A DNA stretch of 64,000 bases, from positions 4,402,001 through 4,466,000 of the forward strand of contig NZ_CP044549.1 in the NCBI RefSeq assembly GCF_009859475.1, read 5' to 3'. Below are positions 26,259-35,739 of this stretch, piece after piece (position 1 is the stretch's first letter; each line of letters starts with the position of its first letter). The notes under the pieces were generated by a model. That model saw only the letters and a list, made by a program, of their open reading frames with translations, searched no databases and had not been told where the DNA came from. Source of the DNA: Hydrogenophaga sp. BPS33. Lineage in GTDB: Bacteria > Pseudomonadota > Gammaproteobacteria > Burkholderiales > Burkholderiaceae_C. The position numbers were made by a program, and so were the translations under genes.

Positions 26259-26954
26259 TCAAGATCTGTCCGACGCCTCACTCGCGCCGACGCCCATCCC
26301 CATCCCCATCCCCATTCCCAGGCCGGCGCCACCGCCACCTCCACCTCCACCACGCGCGCCACCCGCGCGCGCGCCCGAAGCGTCGGCACCGCGCCGACCC
26401 GCGGCACCCGAGCTTGCGCCAGACACGCGCAATGGCCCCTGGTTCGGCACGGCAAGCGTCGCGGGAATCGGCGTGAGATCCAGCGCTGCGCGGATGAAAT
26501 GGCGCAGCGACACCACCAAGGCCGCGGTGTCCACGTTACGACCGGCCACCATGTCGTTCGCGGCCCGCGCGGCGAGCTCCACCTGCTCAGGCGTGCCCAA
26601 CAGGATCACGTCCGAGAGCGCAGCCTCCACGGCATCGCGGATGCGGCGGCGGCGCTCGGCCACGGTGCCAGGGGCGTCGGCATCGCCCCCCTCCTCGGCG
26701 GCCTCGTGCCGCCTCTCGCGCAGGTGCGTGGGGTCCACGCGCAAGTCCCCGGTGAAAGAACCGCCGAGTGTCTTGTAGGCCGCGATCAGCACCTTGAGAC
26801 GCTCGTTGATCTGCCGGTTCTCGCGCTCGCGCCGGCGCTGGAACGTCTGCATGAACACCAGCCGGATACCCACCAGCACCAGGGAGGCGAACACCAGCCC
26901 GAGGAGCGTGGTCGCCACGGTCGACCAAGAACTGAAATCCAGCATGCCGCGCAT
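26259..26954 (-). CDS. membrane-anchored protein with Gly-rich (GM)n tail, unknown
   Basis: A 231-residue protein, not recognised. Residues about 9-33 form one membrane helix (TVATTLLGLVFASLVLVGIR), followed by a charged coiled-coil-like stretch (QRRRERENRQINERLKVLIA), a helical middle and a low-complexity C-terminus. The tail combines a run of Gly with alternating Gly-Met (GLGMGMGMGMGMGV), encoded by a CCCATC hexamer repeat. The ATG at 26954 gives MRGMLDFSSWSTVATTLLG. It is divergent from the KaiC-like gene, sharing a 124-bp promoter region, and converges with mltB. Confidence 0.6.
   Translation of the reverse strand: MRGMLDFSSWSTVATTLLGLVFASLVLVGIRLVFMQTFQRRRERENRQINERLKVLIAAYKTLGGSFTGDLRVDPTHLRERRHEAAEEGGDADAPGTVAERRRRIRDAVEAALSDVILLGTPEQVELAARAANDMVAGRNVDTAALVVSLRHFIRAALDLTPIPATLAVPNQGPLRVSGASSGAAGRRGADASGARAGGARGGGGGGGGAGLGMGMGMGMGVGASEASDRS
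26293..26316. repeat. CCCATC hexamer tandem repeat in the 3' end of a gene
   Basis: Four copies of CCCATC sit in frame in the gene at 26259-26954 (minus strand) and encode the alternating Gly-Met tail. Next to it is a CCACCGCCACCT-type run coding for poly-Gly. Such repeats change copy number easily by slippage without breaking the frame. Confidence 0.75.
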
Positions 26955-27078
26955 GGTCCAAGTCCTTTGGAGAAGAGGGGCCACGAGTATGGCACCGCAA
27001 GCCGCCGGGATTTCCGAGCCTCCTGGGTGGCGGATGATCGCGCGTATAGTGGCCTTTCCATCCGAAAACGAGAGGACC

Positions 27079-28599
27079 ATGAGCACGGTGACCCCACACG
27101 CTTCAGCTCCCCCATCCCCCAGCGCGCCGCTCGGCACGGGCGTTGCCGGTCTGGACGACATCCTGGGCGGTGGCCTCACACCGGGCCGCCTGTATCTGGT
27201 GGAAGGCACACCCGGCTCGGGCAAGACCACCATCGCGATGCAATTCCTGATGGAGGGTGTGCGGCAAGGCGAGCCGGTGCTCTACATCACCCTGTCGGAA
27301 ACCGCCGACGAACTGGAGGGAGTTGCGCATTCCCACGGCTGGCATCTGGACGGCATCGAGATCCGCGAAATGCTGCCTGCCGCGGACGCGCTGTCGCCCG
27401 ACGAGCAGTACACCGTCTTTCACCCCTCCGAAGTGGAGCTGGGCGAGACCACGGTCCGCATCCTCGCCGACGTGGAACGCATCAACCCGACCCGCGTGGT
27501 ATTCGACTCCTTGTCCGAGCTGCGCCTGCTGGCGGGCAGTTCCTTGCGCTACCGGCGCCAGATCCTGGCGCTCAAGCAGTTCTTCGCGGGACGCCACTGC
27601 ACCGTGATGCTGCTGGACGACATGACCGCCACCGAACACGACCTGCAGGTGCAGAGCATCTCGCACGCGGTGCTGCGCATGGAGCAGATCACCCCCGACT
27701 ATGGCAACTCCCGGCGCCGCCTCACCGTGCTCAAGTACCGCGGCCAGGCGTTTCGCGGCGGCTACCACGACTACAAGATCGTGCGCGGCGGCCTGACCGT
27801 GTTCCCGCGCCTCGTGGCGGCTGAGCACGTCGAGCCCGTGCGCCAGACCAAACTGCCCAGCGGCCTGCAGGAACTCGACGACCTGCTGGGCGGCGGCATC
27901 GAACGCGGCACCAGCACGCTGTTCGTCGGTGCACCGGGCACGGGCAAATCCAGCGTGGCGATGCAGTTCGCCCTGGCCGCGGCCGAACGCGGCGAGACAG
28001 CGGCCCTGTTCATCTTCGACGAAAGCGTCGCCACCTTGCGCACCCGCTGCGAGGGCATGGGCATGCCGATCGGGGGACTCATAGACTCGGGCCTCATCCG
28101 CGTGCGCCAGATCGACCCGGCCGAACTCTCTCCCGGCGAATTCGTCCATGAAATCCGGCAGGCGGTCCAGGAGCACCACGCGAGCGTGGTGGTGATCGAC
28201 AGCCTGAACGGCTATCTCAATGCCATGCCCGATGAGCGCTTCCTCATCGTGCAGCTGCACGAATTGCTGACCTTCCTCGGCCAGGCCGGCGTGGCCACCC
28301 TGTTGATCGGCGCGCAGCACGGCCTCATAGGATCGCAGATGCACTCCCCCGTGGACGCGAGCTACCTGGCCGACGCCATCGTGCTGATGCGCTACTTCGA
28401 AGCCGACGGCGAGGTGCACCAGGCCATCTCGGTGCTGAAGAAGCGCAGTGGCCTGCACGAGCGCAGCATTCGGAGCTTCACCATGGGTGCCCGGGGAATT
28501 CTGCTGGGCCCGCCTTTGCGGCAATTCCGCGGCATTCTCACCGGCGTACCGGTGCCGCTGCAAGGCCCGGGAGCGGGCACCGACTCCCCATCGGCATGA
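27079..28599 (+). CDS. KaiC-like protein with two RecA-type ATPase domains
   Basis: The 506-residue protein has two KaiC domains. Domain 1 (about residues 16-260) starts GTGVAGLDDILGGGLTPGRL and has Walker A GTPGSGKT at 43-50. Domain 2 (about 265-490) starts LPSGLQELDDLLGGGIERGT and has Walker A GAPGTGKS at 284-291, then HASVVVIDSLNGYLNAMP. Non-cyanobacterial KaiC homologues are usually linked to stress responses and to two-component proteins rather than clocks. No kaiA or kaiB is present. The stop overlaps the next gene, a hybrid histidine kinase, by 4 bp (ATGA), so the two form one functional unit. An AGAGG ribosome site precedes the start. Confidence 0.93.
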   Translation: MSTVTPHASAPPSPSAPLGTGVAGLDDILGGGLTPGRLYLVEGTPGSGKTTIAMQFLMEGVRQGEPVLYITLSETADELEGVAHSHGWHLDGIEIREMLPAADALSPDEQYTVFHPSEVELGETTVRILADVERINPTRVVFDSLSELRLLAGSSLRYRRQILALKQFFAGRHCTVMLLDDMTATEHDLQVQSISHAVLRMEQITPDYGNSRRRLTVLKYRGQAFRGGYHDYKIVRGGLTVFPRLVAAEHVEPVRQTKLPSGLQELDDLLGGGIERGTSTLFVGAPGTGKSSVAMQFALAAAERGETAALFIFDESVATLRTRCEGMGMPIGGLIDSGLIRVRQIDPAELSPGEFVHEIRQAVQEHHASVVVIDSLNGYLNAMPDERFLIVQLHELLTFLGQAGVATLLIGAQHGLIGSQMHSPVDASYLADAIVLMRYFEADGEVHQAISVLKKRSGLHERSIRSFTMGARGILLGPPLRQFRGILTGVPVPLQGPGAGTDSPSA

Positions 28600-30143
28600 C
28601 GGAGGGGAGCGCGCCGTCGCACGAGTTGCGTGTGCTGCTGCGCATGGTGACGGCGAAAGACGCGGCCATGACCACGCAGTTGTTGGCGCGCTCGGACATC
28701 GAGGCCGAGAGCTGCGCCGACGCCGCCATGCTGGCCAGCGAGATGGCGCGCGGCGCGGGCGCCGTGTTGATCGCGGAAGAAGTCCTGAGCGACCAGGGTT
28801 TTGGCCGGGTGATGCTGGCTCTGCGCGCGCAGGCGCCCTGGTCCGACATTCCCGTGATCGTCGTGGCGCGCTCGGGCCTGGAGTCGCTGGTGATCTCTGA
28901 AGCTGTCGAGCAACTGGCCAACCTCACCGTGCTCGAACGGCCGATGCGCGTGTCCTCGCTGGTGAGCGCGGTGCGCACCGCGTTGGCCGCACGGCGGCGG
29001 CAGTACCAGTTGCGGGCCACGCTGGAAGGTCTGCGCGAAGCGGACCAGCGCAAGACCGAGTTCCTGGCCACGCTGGCGCACGAACTGCGCAACCCGCTCG
29101 CGCCGCTGCGCACCGCCCTGAGCATCCTTTCGGAAAAGCAGCCGCCACCGGAGACAGCGAAACCGCTGTACGCCATGATGGACCGACAGGTGACGCACAT
29201 GGTGCGGCTCATCGACGATCTCATGGAAGTCTCGCGCATCACGCGCGGCAAGGTCGAATTGCAGCTGGCCCCGGTCGCCCTGGACCGCGTGCTGCGGGAC
29301 GCGGCCGAAGTCAGCAAGCCGCTGCTGGCCTCGGCGCGGCACGAACTGGTGATGGACCTCTCCACCGCGCCCTGCGCGGTGCAAGGCGATGCGGTCCGTC
29401 TGACCCAGGTGTTCGCCAACCTGATCAACAACGCCGCGAAGTTCACGCCGGCGCAAGGACGCATCGTGGTGTCGATGCGGCCGCACGGCGACACCGTGTG
29501 CGTGCAAGTCGCCGACTCAGGCATCGGCATCCCCGCGGACATGCTGGATTCGGTGTTCGACATGTTCGTGCAGATGAGCGACACCTCGCGCCACGCACAG
29601 GGGGGCCTGGGCATCGGCCTCACGCTGGTGCGCAGCCTCGTGGAGCTGCACGGCGGCACGGTCACCGCGGCCAGCCCGGGCCGCGAAGGTGGGGCCACGA
29701 TCACGGTAGCGTTGCCCCTTCAGGCGTCGCGCGCGCCACAACCCGAAGAGCCATCCATCCGCGCGGTCGAACAGGTGGCTCGGGGCCAACGCATCCTCGT
29801 GGTCGACGACAACCGCGACGCGGCCGACTCGCTGGCCGAACTGCTGCGGCTGATGGGGGGCAGTGCATCGGTCGCCTACGGGGGCGAAGAAGCACTGTCC
29901 GCCCTGGCGGCCTGCCCGCCCACCGTCGCCTTCGTCGATATCGGCATGCCCTTGATCGATGGGTATGCGCTGGCCGCGCGCATCCGCGCCGACCCAGCCA
30001 CCGCCGGGGTAGTGCTGGTCGCGCTGACCGGGTGGGGGCAGTCGACCGACCGCGAACGCATCATGGCCGCGGGTTTTGACCACCACATCATCAAACCCGC
30101 GGACCTCCAGCAACTGAGCGACGTGTTCAAGACCGTCAGCTGA
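28596..30143 (+). CDS. hybrid histidine kinase with N-terminal degenerate receiver and C-terminal receiver
   Basis: The 515-residue soluble protein has three parts. Residues about 10-125 look like a receiver domain without the acceptor Asp (GAGAVLIAEEVLSDQG where the Asp would be). Residues about 140-380 are a HisKA/HATPase kinase core (His162 in LATLAHELRNPLAPLR; NLINNAAKFTP; VADSGIGIP; LGIGLTLVRSLVELHGG). Residues about 400-515 are a complete receiver with Asp448 (VAFVDIGMPLIDGYALA). There is no membrane segment, so input must be cytosolic, most likely the coupled KaiC-like ATPase. It ends convergent with catalase, overlapping by 8 bp. Confidence 0.92.
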   Translation: MTEGSAPSHELRVLLRMVTAKDAAMTTQLLARSDIEAESCADAAMLASEMARGAGAVLIAEEVLSDQGFGRVMLALRAQAPWSDIPVIVVARSGLESLVISEAVEQLANLTVLERPMRVSSLVSAVRTALAARRRQYQLRATLEGLREADQRKTEFLATLAHELRNPLAPLRTALSILSEKQPPPETAKPLYAMMDRQVTHMVRLIDDLMEVSRITRGKVELQLAPVALDRVLRDAAEVSKPLLASARHELVMDLSTAPCAVQGDAVRLTQVFANLINNAAKFTPAQGRIVVSMRPHGDTVCVQVADSGIGIPADMLDSVFDMFVQMSDTSRHAQGGLGIGLTLVRSLVELHGGTVTAASPGREGGATITVALPLQASRAPQPEEPSIRAVEQVARGQRILVVDDNRDAADSLAELLRLMGGSASVAYGGEEALSALAACPPTVAFVDIGMPLIDGYALAARIRADPATAGVVLVALTGWGQSTDRERIMAAGFDHHIIKPADLQQLSDVFKTVS

Positions 30144-32556
30144 CGCCCACCTGCGGATCGGTCTCGCGCTCGGGGTGGCGGCGCACAGCCAAGGCGGCGA
30201 CGAATGCGCCGATGTCAAGCCCTGTCACCAGCCCCGGATCGGGGTCGCCCGAGGGCAGTACGCGCGGGATGTCGCTCAGGTCGAGCAGCGCTTGCGAGGC
30301 CGGCAGCGCCATGATGGGCTTGCAATGGCGGTACTGGTCCAGGATGAACTCGCGCGTATGGCCGTCCCCGGACAACGCGGCGACGCCATCGGCGCCATCG
30401 GGCAGCACCAGCGCGTCGAACAGAAAGCCCGGCTCGTTTTCCAGCGATGCGTCGGCATCGATCGGCACGCCATCCGCGGTCTTCACGGCCCCGATGCGCG
30501 GCGCGACGAAGCGAGGCACGGCGCCCTGCTCGAACAAGGCCGCATGCACCTGCCGCGCCGACTGGCCCTCTACGCCGTCGGCCACCAGCAGTGCCACCTT
30601 GCACCCCTTGATGGAGCCGTCGCCCGGGCGCGCCTTGAGCGAGAGCGCGGGCGAGTGCATCACTTCCGCGGGCGCCGGCTCCTCCAGCACACGCGGCATG
30701 GCGGGCGGCAATTCGCGCATGCCCAGCCCGGCCGCCACCTGCGCGGCAAGCGCCTCGGACGCATTGCGCAAGGACGACACCATGCGCTCGCGGATCGCCG
30801 GCACCGTGACCTTGGACAGTTCGAAACGGAATGCCGCGGCAATGTGCGCCTGCTCCACGGGCGTCTGGCTTTCGTAGAACAGCGTGGCCTGCGTGTAGTG
30901 GTCGGCGAACTTCTCGGGTTTGGCGCGCACCTTGCCTTGCTCGTCGCGCGCCGCGATGCGCGCGGGCACCGACACGAAGCCTTGTGCGGCACCCGCCTGG
31001 AAAGGGCAACCGCCACCCAGCGAGTTGGGCTCGTAGTTCACGCGGCCCCGGTGGATCGCCTGCCGGTGCATGCCGTCGCGCTGGTTGTTGTGCACCGGTG
31101 CCAGTGGCGCGTTGATCGGGATCTCGTGGAAGTTCGGACCGCCAAGGCGGCTGATCTGCGTGTCCACGTAGGAATGGATGCGACCCGCCAGCAAAGGGTC
31201 GTTGGAGAAATCGAGGCCGGGAACGATGTGGGCCGCACAGAACGCCACCTGCTCGGTTTCGGCGAAGAAGTTGTCGGGGTTGCGGTTGAGCACCATGCGC
31301 CCCACCTTGCGCACCGGCACGAGTTCTTCGGGCACGATCTTGGTCGCATCGAGGATGTCGAAACTGAAGGCATCGGCCTGTTCTTCGGTGAAGACCTGGA
31401 TACCCAATTCCCATTCCGGGTACACCCCGGCCTCGATGCGCTCCCACAGGTCGCGGCGGTGGTAGTCCGGATCGGCGCCCGAGATCTTCACGGCTTCGTC
31501 CCACACCAGCGAATGCGTGCCGTACACCGGCTCCCAATGGAACTTGACGAAGACCGAATCGCCTTCGGCGTTGACCATGCGGAAGGTGTGCACGCCAAAG
31601 CCCTGCATGGTGGCGTAGCTGCGCGGTATCGCGCGGTCGGACATGACCCACATCAGCATGTGCGTGGACTCGGGCATGAGCGAGACGAAGTCCCAGAACG
31701 TGTCGTGCGCGCTGGCCGCCTGCGGCATCTGGTGGTGCGCCTCAGGCTTGACCGCGTGCACCAGGTCCGGGAACTTCATCGCGTCCTGGATGAAGAACAC
31801 CGGCATGTTGTTGCCCACCAGGTCCCAGTTGCCTTCGTCGGTGTAGAACTTCACCGCGAAGCCACGCACGTCGCGCGCGGTGTCCTTGGAGCCGCGCTCG
31901 CCCTGCACGGTGGAGAAGCGCACGAACACCGGCGTGACCTTGCCCGCCTCCTGGAAGGGCGCCGCGCGGGTGAGCTCGGTCAGCGGTTCATAACATTCGA
32001 AATAGCCATGGGCGCCCGAACCCCGGGCGTGCACGATGCGCTCGGGAATGCGCTCGTGGTCGAAGTGCGTGATCTTCTCGCGCAGGATGAAGTCTTCGAG
32101 CAGCGCCGGGCCGCGCAGACCGACCTTGAGCGAGTTCTGGTTGTCGGCGATGGGCACGCCCTGGTTGGTCGTGAGCCTCTGGCCCGACGAATCGACGCGC
32201 GCGCGGTCCAGCGACTCGATGGTCCAGTTCATGCCATCGGCGGCAGAACTGCCGGTCTTCTCCGAGTGGTTCTCCTCCGACAGGGTGCTGCCCGTGGGCA
32301 GACGGGACTCGGGCTCGACGGTGGCGCCGGCTTCCACCGCCACACCCTGGTCAAAGCCATGCTCGCCCGCCTTGTTGGCGTTGAACGGCATGGCTTCAGC
32401 CAGATGACCCGCCTGCAGTGCTTTGACGGCGGCGGGGTCCTCGGCAGGCGTCACTTTGGAGGGTCCACTGTCCGTGTTGCGCGCGGCCGCCCGCGGCGCC
32501 GCGCTCTTCAAGGACTTCTCGGGATTGCTGTTATTGGATGAATTGGGAGGTGTCAT
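30136..32556 (-). CDS. katE: catalase HPII, large-subunit type
   Basis: The 806-residue protein is the long catalase class. It has a variable 95-residue N-terminus, the heme pocket His in [35 protein letters not shown], the heme-ligand Tyr in [15 protein letters not shown], and the extra C-terminal flavodoxin/GATase-like domain ([20 protein letters not shown]). It disproportionates hydrogen peroxide in the cytoplasm. It lies 37 bp downstream of a hemerythrin gene and at the end of a run of stress-type genes on the same strand. Confidence 0.96.
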   Translation of the reverse strand: MTPPNSSNNSNPEKSLKSAAPRAAARNTDSGPSKVTPAEDPAAVKALQAGHLAEAMPFNANKAGEHGFDQGVAVEAGATVEPESRLPTGSTLSEENHSEKTGSSAADGMNWTIESLDRARVDSSGQRLTTNQGVPIADNQNSLKVGLRGPALLEDFILREKITHFDHERIPERIVHARGSGAHGYFECYEPLTELTRAAPFQEAGKVTPVFVRFSTVQGERGSKDTARDVRGFAVKFYTDEGNWDLVGNNMPVFFIQDAMKFPDLVHAVKPEAHHQMPQAASAHDTFWDFVSLMPESTHMLMWVMSDRAIPRSYATMQGFGVHTFRMVNAEGDSVFVKFHWEPVYGTHSLVWDEAVKISGADPDYHRRDLWERIEAGVYPEWELGIQVFTEEQADAFSFDILDATKIVPEELVPVRKVGRMVLNRNPDNFFAETEQVAFCAAHIVPGLDFSNDPLLAGRIHSYVDTQISRLGGPNFHEIPINAPLAPVHNNQRDGMHRQAIHRGRVNYEPNSLGGGCPFQAGAAQGFVSVPARIAARDEQGKVRAKPEKFADHYTQATLFYESQTPVEQAHIAAAFRFELSKVTVPAIRERMVSSLRNASEALAAQVAAGLGMRELPPAMPRVLEEPAPAEVMHSPALSLKARPGDGSIKGCKVALLVADGVEGQSARQVHAALFEQGAVPRFVAPRIGAVKTADGVPIDADASLENEPGFLFDALVLPDGADGVAALSGDGHTREFILDQYRHCKPIMALPASQALLDLSDIPRVLPSGDPDPGLVTGLDIGAFVAALAVRRHPERETDPQVGVS

Positions 32557-32593
32557 GGGAAAGCTCCAAAGTGCGGATTCACGCCGTTGCCAC

Positions 32594-33076
32594 TCAGGCC
32601 ACTTCCACGCCCATCAGGGCGTCCTTGCGCGCCTGCAGCTCATCACGCATGGCCACCAAATCGAGCTTGCGCGCAGCCCGTGCCTTCGGAAAGATCTCGT
32701 TGCGCTCTTCCTTCACGTGGTGGTCGATGTATTCGCCCAGCACCGTCACCTTGGCATCGAACATTTCGTCCGCCGTGTCCATGGCCTCGATCTGGGCGAT
32801 GAGGTCCTTCGCGCTGGCGTGCTCGACTTCGGCCTCGGCCAAGAGGTCGGTCTCGCTCAAGGCCTCGCGCAAGGCCGGGTAGAAGATCTCTTCTTCAATC
32901 TGGGCGTGAACCGTCAGTTCCTGGCAGATCTGTTGCGCCAGTTCCAGCTTTTTCTTTTCGGTGCCGCGTGCCTTGGATTGCGTCAGTTCCTCGTATGCCT
33001 TGAACATCTTCTTGACGGCTTTGTGGTCGTTGTCCAGAAGGGTGCAGGCGTCTGCCGTCGTGCGGGTGGTGCTCAT
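32594..33076 (-). CDS. hemerythrin HHE domain protein
   Basis: The 160-residue helical protein has the iron-binding spacing of HHE proteins: LLDNDHKAVKKMFKAYEEL (first His), LTVHAQIEEEIFYPALREAL (His and Glu), MFDAKVTVLGEYIDHHVKEERNE (His-His and Glu). Members bind a di-iron centre and sense or store oxygen or act in stress. It directly precedes katE on the same strand. Confidence 0.92.
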   Translation of the reverse strand: MSTTRTTADACTLLDNDHKAVKKMFKAYEELTQSKARGTEKKKLELAQQICQELTVHAQIEEEIFYPALREALSETDLLAEAEVEHASAKDLIAQIEAMDTADEMFDAKVTVLGEYIDHHVKEERNEIFPKARAARKLDLVAMRDELQARKDALMGVEVA

Positions 33077-33177
33077 TGAAATTCTCCTGATGCGTCGTGG
33101 GGGTACGTGTGTGTTCTATCGTGGCCGGTCGCCCTGCCCGCTGACGCTGCAGCCGGGCAAAGCAACCGGCGCGTTCG

Positions 33178-33519
33178 TCATTCGCCGTCTTCGACGCGCT
33201 GGCGGTCGGTATTTCCGCCTTGCTGCTGACGCGCACCGCTGCGGTCGTTGTCCTGCTGAATGGAAGGGTTCAGGGTATTGCGACCCTGTTGATCGGAGCC
33301 GCCCGGGTTGCTTTGCTCGCGTTGTCCGGGCTGCTTGTTCTGGTCACCCTGCTGCCCCTGGCGCTGCTGGCCCTGGTCTTGCTGGCTCTGGCCTGGTCGC
33401 CCTTGTTGACCCTGCTGATTCGGGCGCTGCTGACCTTGGTCTTGCTGACCCTGACCTTGTTGGCCTTGTTGGCCTTGTTGGCCTTGTTCACTCTGCTGAC
33501 TCTGGTTGCTCGATGCCAT
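33178..33519 (-). CDS. glutamine/glycine-rich low-complexity protein
   Basis: A 113-residue protein in which about 41 residues are Gln, arranged in GQQ and QDQGQQ repeats with Gly, Ser, Asn, Arg and Asp; no aromatic residue or Cys is visible. It is very hydrophilic and almost certainly disordered. The reading frame is supported by in-frame amino-acid periodicity and by the gene's place between two same-strand stress genes. It recalls repetitive Gly/Lys- or Gln-rich general-stress and desiccation proteins, but no family is recognised. Start MASSNQSQQSEQ at 33519. Confidence 0.65.
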   Translation of the reverse strand: MASSNQSQQSEQGQQGQQGQQGQGQQDQGQQRPNQQGQQGRPGQSQQDQGQQRQGQQGDQNKQPGQREQSNPGGSDQQGRNTLNPSIQQDNDRSGARQQQGGNTDRQRVEDGE

Positions 33520-33600
33520 GGAGTTTCTCCTGCGTATGTGTGGAAAGGAAAGCAGCCGTCGCGATGGACCGACCGCTCCTGCACATGGCAAAGCGCGTGC

Positions 33601-34179
33601 CTACGCCCACCAGCGCGAGCGCTGCCACGGTCGCGTGTCGCACTTGAGGATGTCGCGCATGTAGGCCAGGGCCGCTTCTTTTTTCTGCGGCGACTCGGCC
33701 GCGGTGCAGTCTTCGGGGGCATGCACCGACAGGCGCCGCAAAAACGCATCGGCGGCGCTCAACTGGATGCAGATGTCCGTGGCCAGGCCCGCGATGATCA
33801 GAGAACGCACACCGATCTGGTCCAGGAGGATGTCCAGCGGCGTACCGAAGAACGCCGAATGCATCGGCTTGAGCAGTGTGAGGTCGCCGCGTTGGGGCCG
33901 CAGCAGACGAGCGATGGACGCGCTGGGGCTGTGGCCTTTGCTCAGGCGCACCACCAGGGTGGAAAAGTCCGAGCGCCAGCGGCCAAAGTTGTCGTTGGCG
34001 TAGATCACGGGGATGTTGCGATCGCGCGCGGCACGGGCCAGCCTGCTCGCCGCCTTCGCGGCAGTCAAGGCCGAGGGGGCCAGGTCAGGCGCTTGCGGAA
34101 AGTCCAGCGGGTTGATGAAGTCGATCAGCAGCAGCGCTCGGCGGCTGCGAGGCAGGTCGGACTCATCCATCGGGGCCAC
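33601..34179 (-). CDS. isochorismatase-like cysteine hydrolase
   Basis: The 192-residue protein has the isochorismatase fold signatures: RRALLLIDFINPLDFPQ with the catalytic Asp, a Lys in LTLLKPMHSAFFGTPLD, and the cis-peptide/Cys motif IIAGLATDICIQLSAADAF with Cys as the nucleophile. Such enzymes hydrolyse amides or vinyl ethers; the substrate is unknown. Its start (ATG at 34179 or 34170) lies inside the end of the DUF421 gene, so the two are co-translated. Confidence 0.85.
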   Translation of the reverse strand: MAPMDESDLPRSRRALLLIDFINPLDFPQAPDLAPSALTAAKAASRLARAARDRNIPVIYANDNFGRWRSDFSTLVVRLSKGHSPSASIARLLRPQRGDLTLLKPMHSAFFGTPLDILLDQIGVRSLIIAGLATDICIQLSAADAFLRRLSVHAPEDCTAAESPQKKEAALAYMRDILKCDTRPWQRSRWWA

Positions 34180-34660
34180 CTACTGGCCGCACCGAGGCCG
34201 ACGACTCTTTCAGCACGCTGATCCCCCCATCGGCCTCCAGGAACGCGTATTGCATGTCTTTCAAGTCGCAATCGGCTTCGCGCAGGGCCCGCTCCACATC
34301 CAGCCGCGGCACGTGGTTGCGCCGCAGCGTCTGGTCGAAAATCCTGCCATCGCGCCCGATCAGCACCGGCGCGCCTTCCACGAGCGTCTGCATGCGCATG
34401 CTGCGTGCACTGACCAGTGCGACCAACGCGTTGAGCCCGACCAAGGTGGCGGCCGCGAGCAGACCTCCCGTCACCGAATCTTCCCCGCCGCTGAGGCCCG
34501 AGGACACGGACTCGCTCAGCAACATGACCACGAGCAGATCGAACGGTGTGAACTGGCCCACCGTGCGCTTGCCCGAGACGCGCACCAGCACCAGCAGCAC
34601 CAGGTAGATGATGGCGGCCCTGACAGGCAACTCCCACCAGGGACCGTAGAGCGCAAACAT
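34163..34660 (-). CDS. DUF421 domain membrane protein (YetF-like)
   Basis: The 165-residue protein has an N-terminal membrane part (PVRAAIIYLVLLVLVRVSGK) and the conserved KRTVGQFTPFDLLVVMLLSE. A C-terminal soluble DUF421 domain follows (GAPVLIGRDGRIFDQTLRRN, LREADCDLKDMQYAFLEADG). The family is found in spore-formers and stress islands of many bacteria; its activity is not established. The ATG at 34660 begins MFALYGPWWELPVR. It is first of a same-strand run: DUF421, hydrolase, Gln-rich protein, hemerythrin, catalase. Confidence 0.88.
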   Translation of the reverse strand: MFALYGPWWELPVRAAIIYLVLLVLVRVSGKRTVGQFTPFDLLVVMLLSESVSSGLSGGEDSVTGGLLAAATLVGLNALVALVSARSMRMQTLVEGAPVLIGRDGRIFDQTLRRNHVPRLDVERALREADCDLKDMQYAFLEADGGISVLKESSASVRPVGGPDG

Positions 34661-34861
34661 GACGCACCTCGCCTTGGGTGATCGAAGACCCGCACGTGGC
34701 AATCCGCGCGCCCGCCCGGCACCGCTCTTCGTGGCAGGGTCCCGGCTTTACCGCTTCTTGTTTCTTGCGGCAAATTTTTCCATCCGCCTGTGTGCCGTGT
34801 CGAACAGTCGGCGCGTGCAGATGCCGGCACCATCCGGCACGCACCACTTCAAACTCGCACG

Positions 34862-35101
34862 ATGGATCTGCTCAATGCCCTGCAATGGCCTGCCATGCTG
34901 GTCACGCTGCTGGCGTCCTGGCTGGTGGCATCCCGCCACGCCCCACGGCGCAACGCCGGCTTCTGGCTGTTTCTGGCCAGCAATGTCCTGTGGGTGGTCT
35001 GGGGCTGGCATGCGGGAGCGCATGCGCTCATCGCCTTGCAGGTGGGGCTGGCGGCCTTGAATCTGCGCGGCACCCGGAAAACCGAAGATCGCAGTGGGTA
35101 G
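34862..35101 (+). CDS. small two-helix membrane protein
   Basis: A 79-residue protein with two or three hydrophobic segments (LQWPAMLVTLLASWLVAS; FWLFLASNVLWVVWGWHAG; ALIALQVGLAALNLRG) separated by short basic loops (RHAPRRN). No family is recognised, though small proteins of this type with a Trp-rich middle helix are common in betaproteobacteria. It stands alone between divergent DUF421 and convergent VOC-domain genes. A 200-bp upstream gap (34661-34861) holds the shared regulatory region; no clear promoter boxes were picked out. Confidence 0.6.
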   Translation: MDLLNALQWPAMLVTLLASWLVASRHAPRRNAGFWLFLASNVLWVVWGWHAGAHALIALQVGLAALNLRGTRKTEDRSG

Positions 35102-35130
35102 GCGCGTGCTGGTTGCGCTGTGGGAGGCGA

Positions 35131-35616
35131 TCAGCCGCGCCGTGCGGCCTCGATCGTCGCGATGTCGATCTTCGCCATTTTCTGCATTGCGTCGAACACG
35201 CGCCTGGCCGCGGCGCGATCGGGGCCCGCCATGGTCTCGGTGAGCACACGCGGCGTGATCTGCCAGGAGACGCCCCAGCGGTCCTTGCACCAGCCGCACA
35301 CGCTCTCCTGCCCACCGTTGCCCACGATGGCGTTCCACAGGCGGTCGGTTTCGTTCTGGTCGTCGGTCGCGATCTGAAAGGAAAACGCTTCGCTTTGCTT
35401 GAACTGCGGGCCACCGTTGAGCCCCACGCAGGGAATGCCCATGACGGTGAACTCGACCGTCAGCACATCGCCTTCCTTGCCATCGGGGTAGTCGCCCGGC
35501 GCGCGCATGACCGCGCCCACCGAACTGTCCGCAAACGTCTTCGCATAGAACTGCGCCGCTTCAACAGCGCCACCCTCGTACCAGATGCACACGGTATTTG
35601 CCCGGGTCATATGCAT
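35131..35616 (-). CDS. VOC-superfamily (PhnB-like) protein
   Basis: The 161-residue protein has the glyoxalase/VOC pattern of PhnB-type proteins: NTVCIWYEGGAVEAAQFYAK, FTVMGIPCVGLNGGPQFK, SFQIATDDQNETDRLWNAIV, and the SVCGWCKDRWGVSWQITPRV segment. Members may bind a metal in a vicinal-oxygen-chelate site; function is unknown. It is a single gene, separated by 123 bp from the ABC exporter genes. Confidence 0.88.
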   Translation of the reverse strand: MHMTRANTVCIWYEGGAVEAAQFYAKTFADSSVGAVMRAPGDYPDGKEGDVLTVEFTVMGIPCVGLNGGPQFKQSEAFSFQIATDDQNETDRLWNAIVGNGGQESVCGWCKDRWGVSWQITPRVLTETMAGPDRAAARRVFDAMQKMAKIDIATIEAARRG

Positions 35617-35739
35617 TCTCCGAAGTTTTGTTGCACCCCCGGCTCAAGAACCGGTCACAGCCTCCATCGTAATACCGGACGTGCCTGAACCCGTCGGACG
35701 AACCGGATGGTGTCGTAGGTTTGCACCGACAGGCAACCT

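Noticed and set aside
27079..28599. Circadian clock system
   Set aside because: KaiC-like gene alone, with no kaiA or kaiB; better seen as a stress-signalling homologue.
30175..32541. A 788-codon open frame on the plus strand opposite katE
   Set aside because: Antisense artefact of GC-rich catalase coding sequence.
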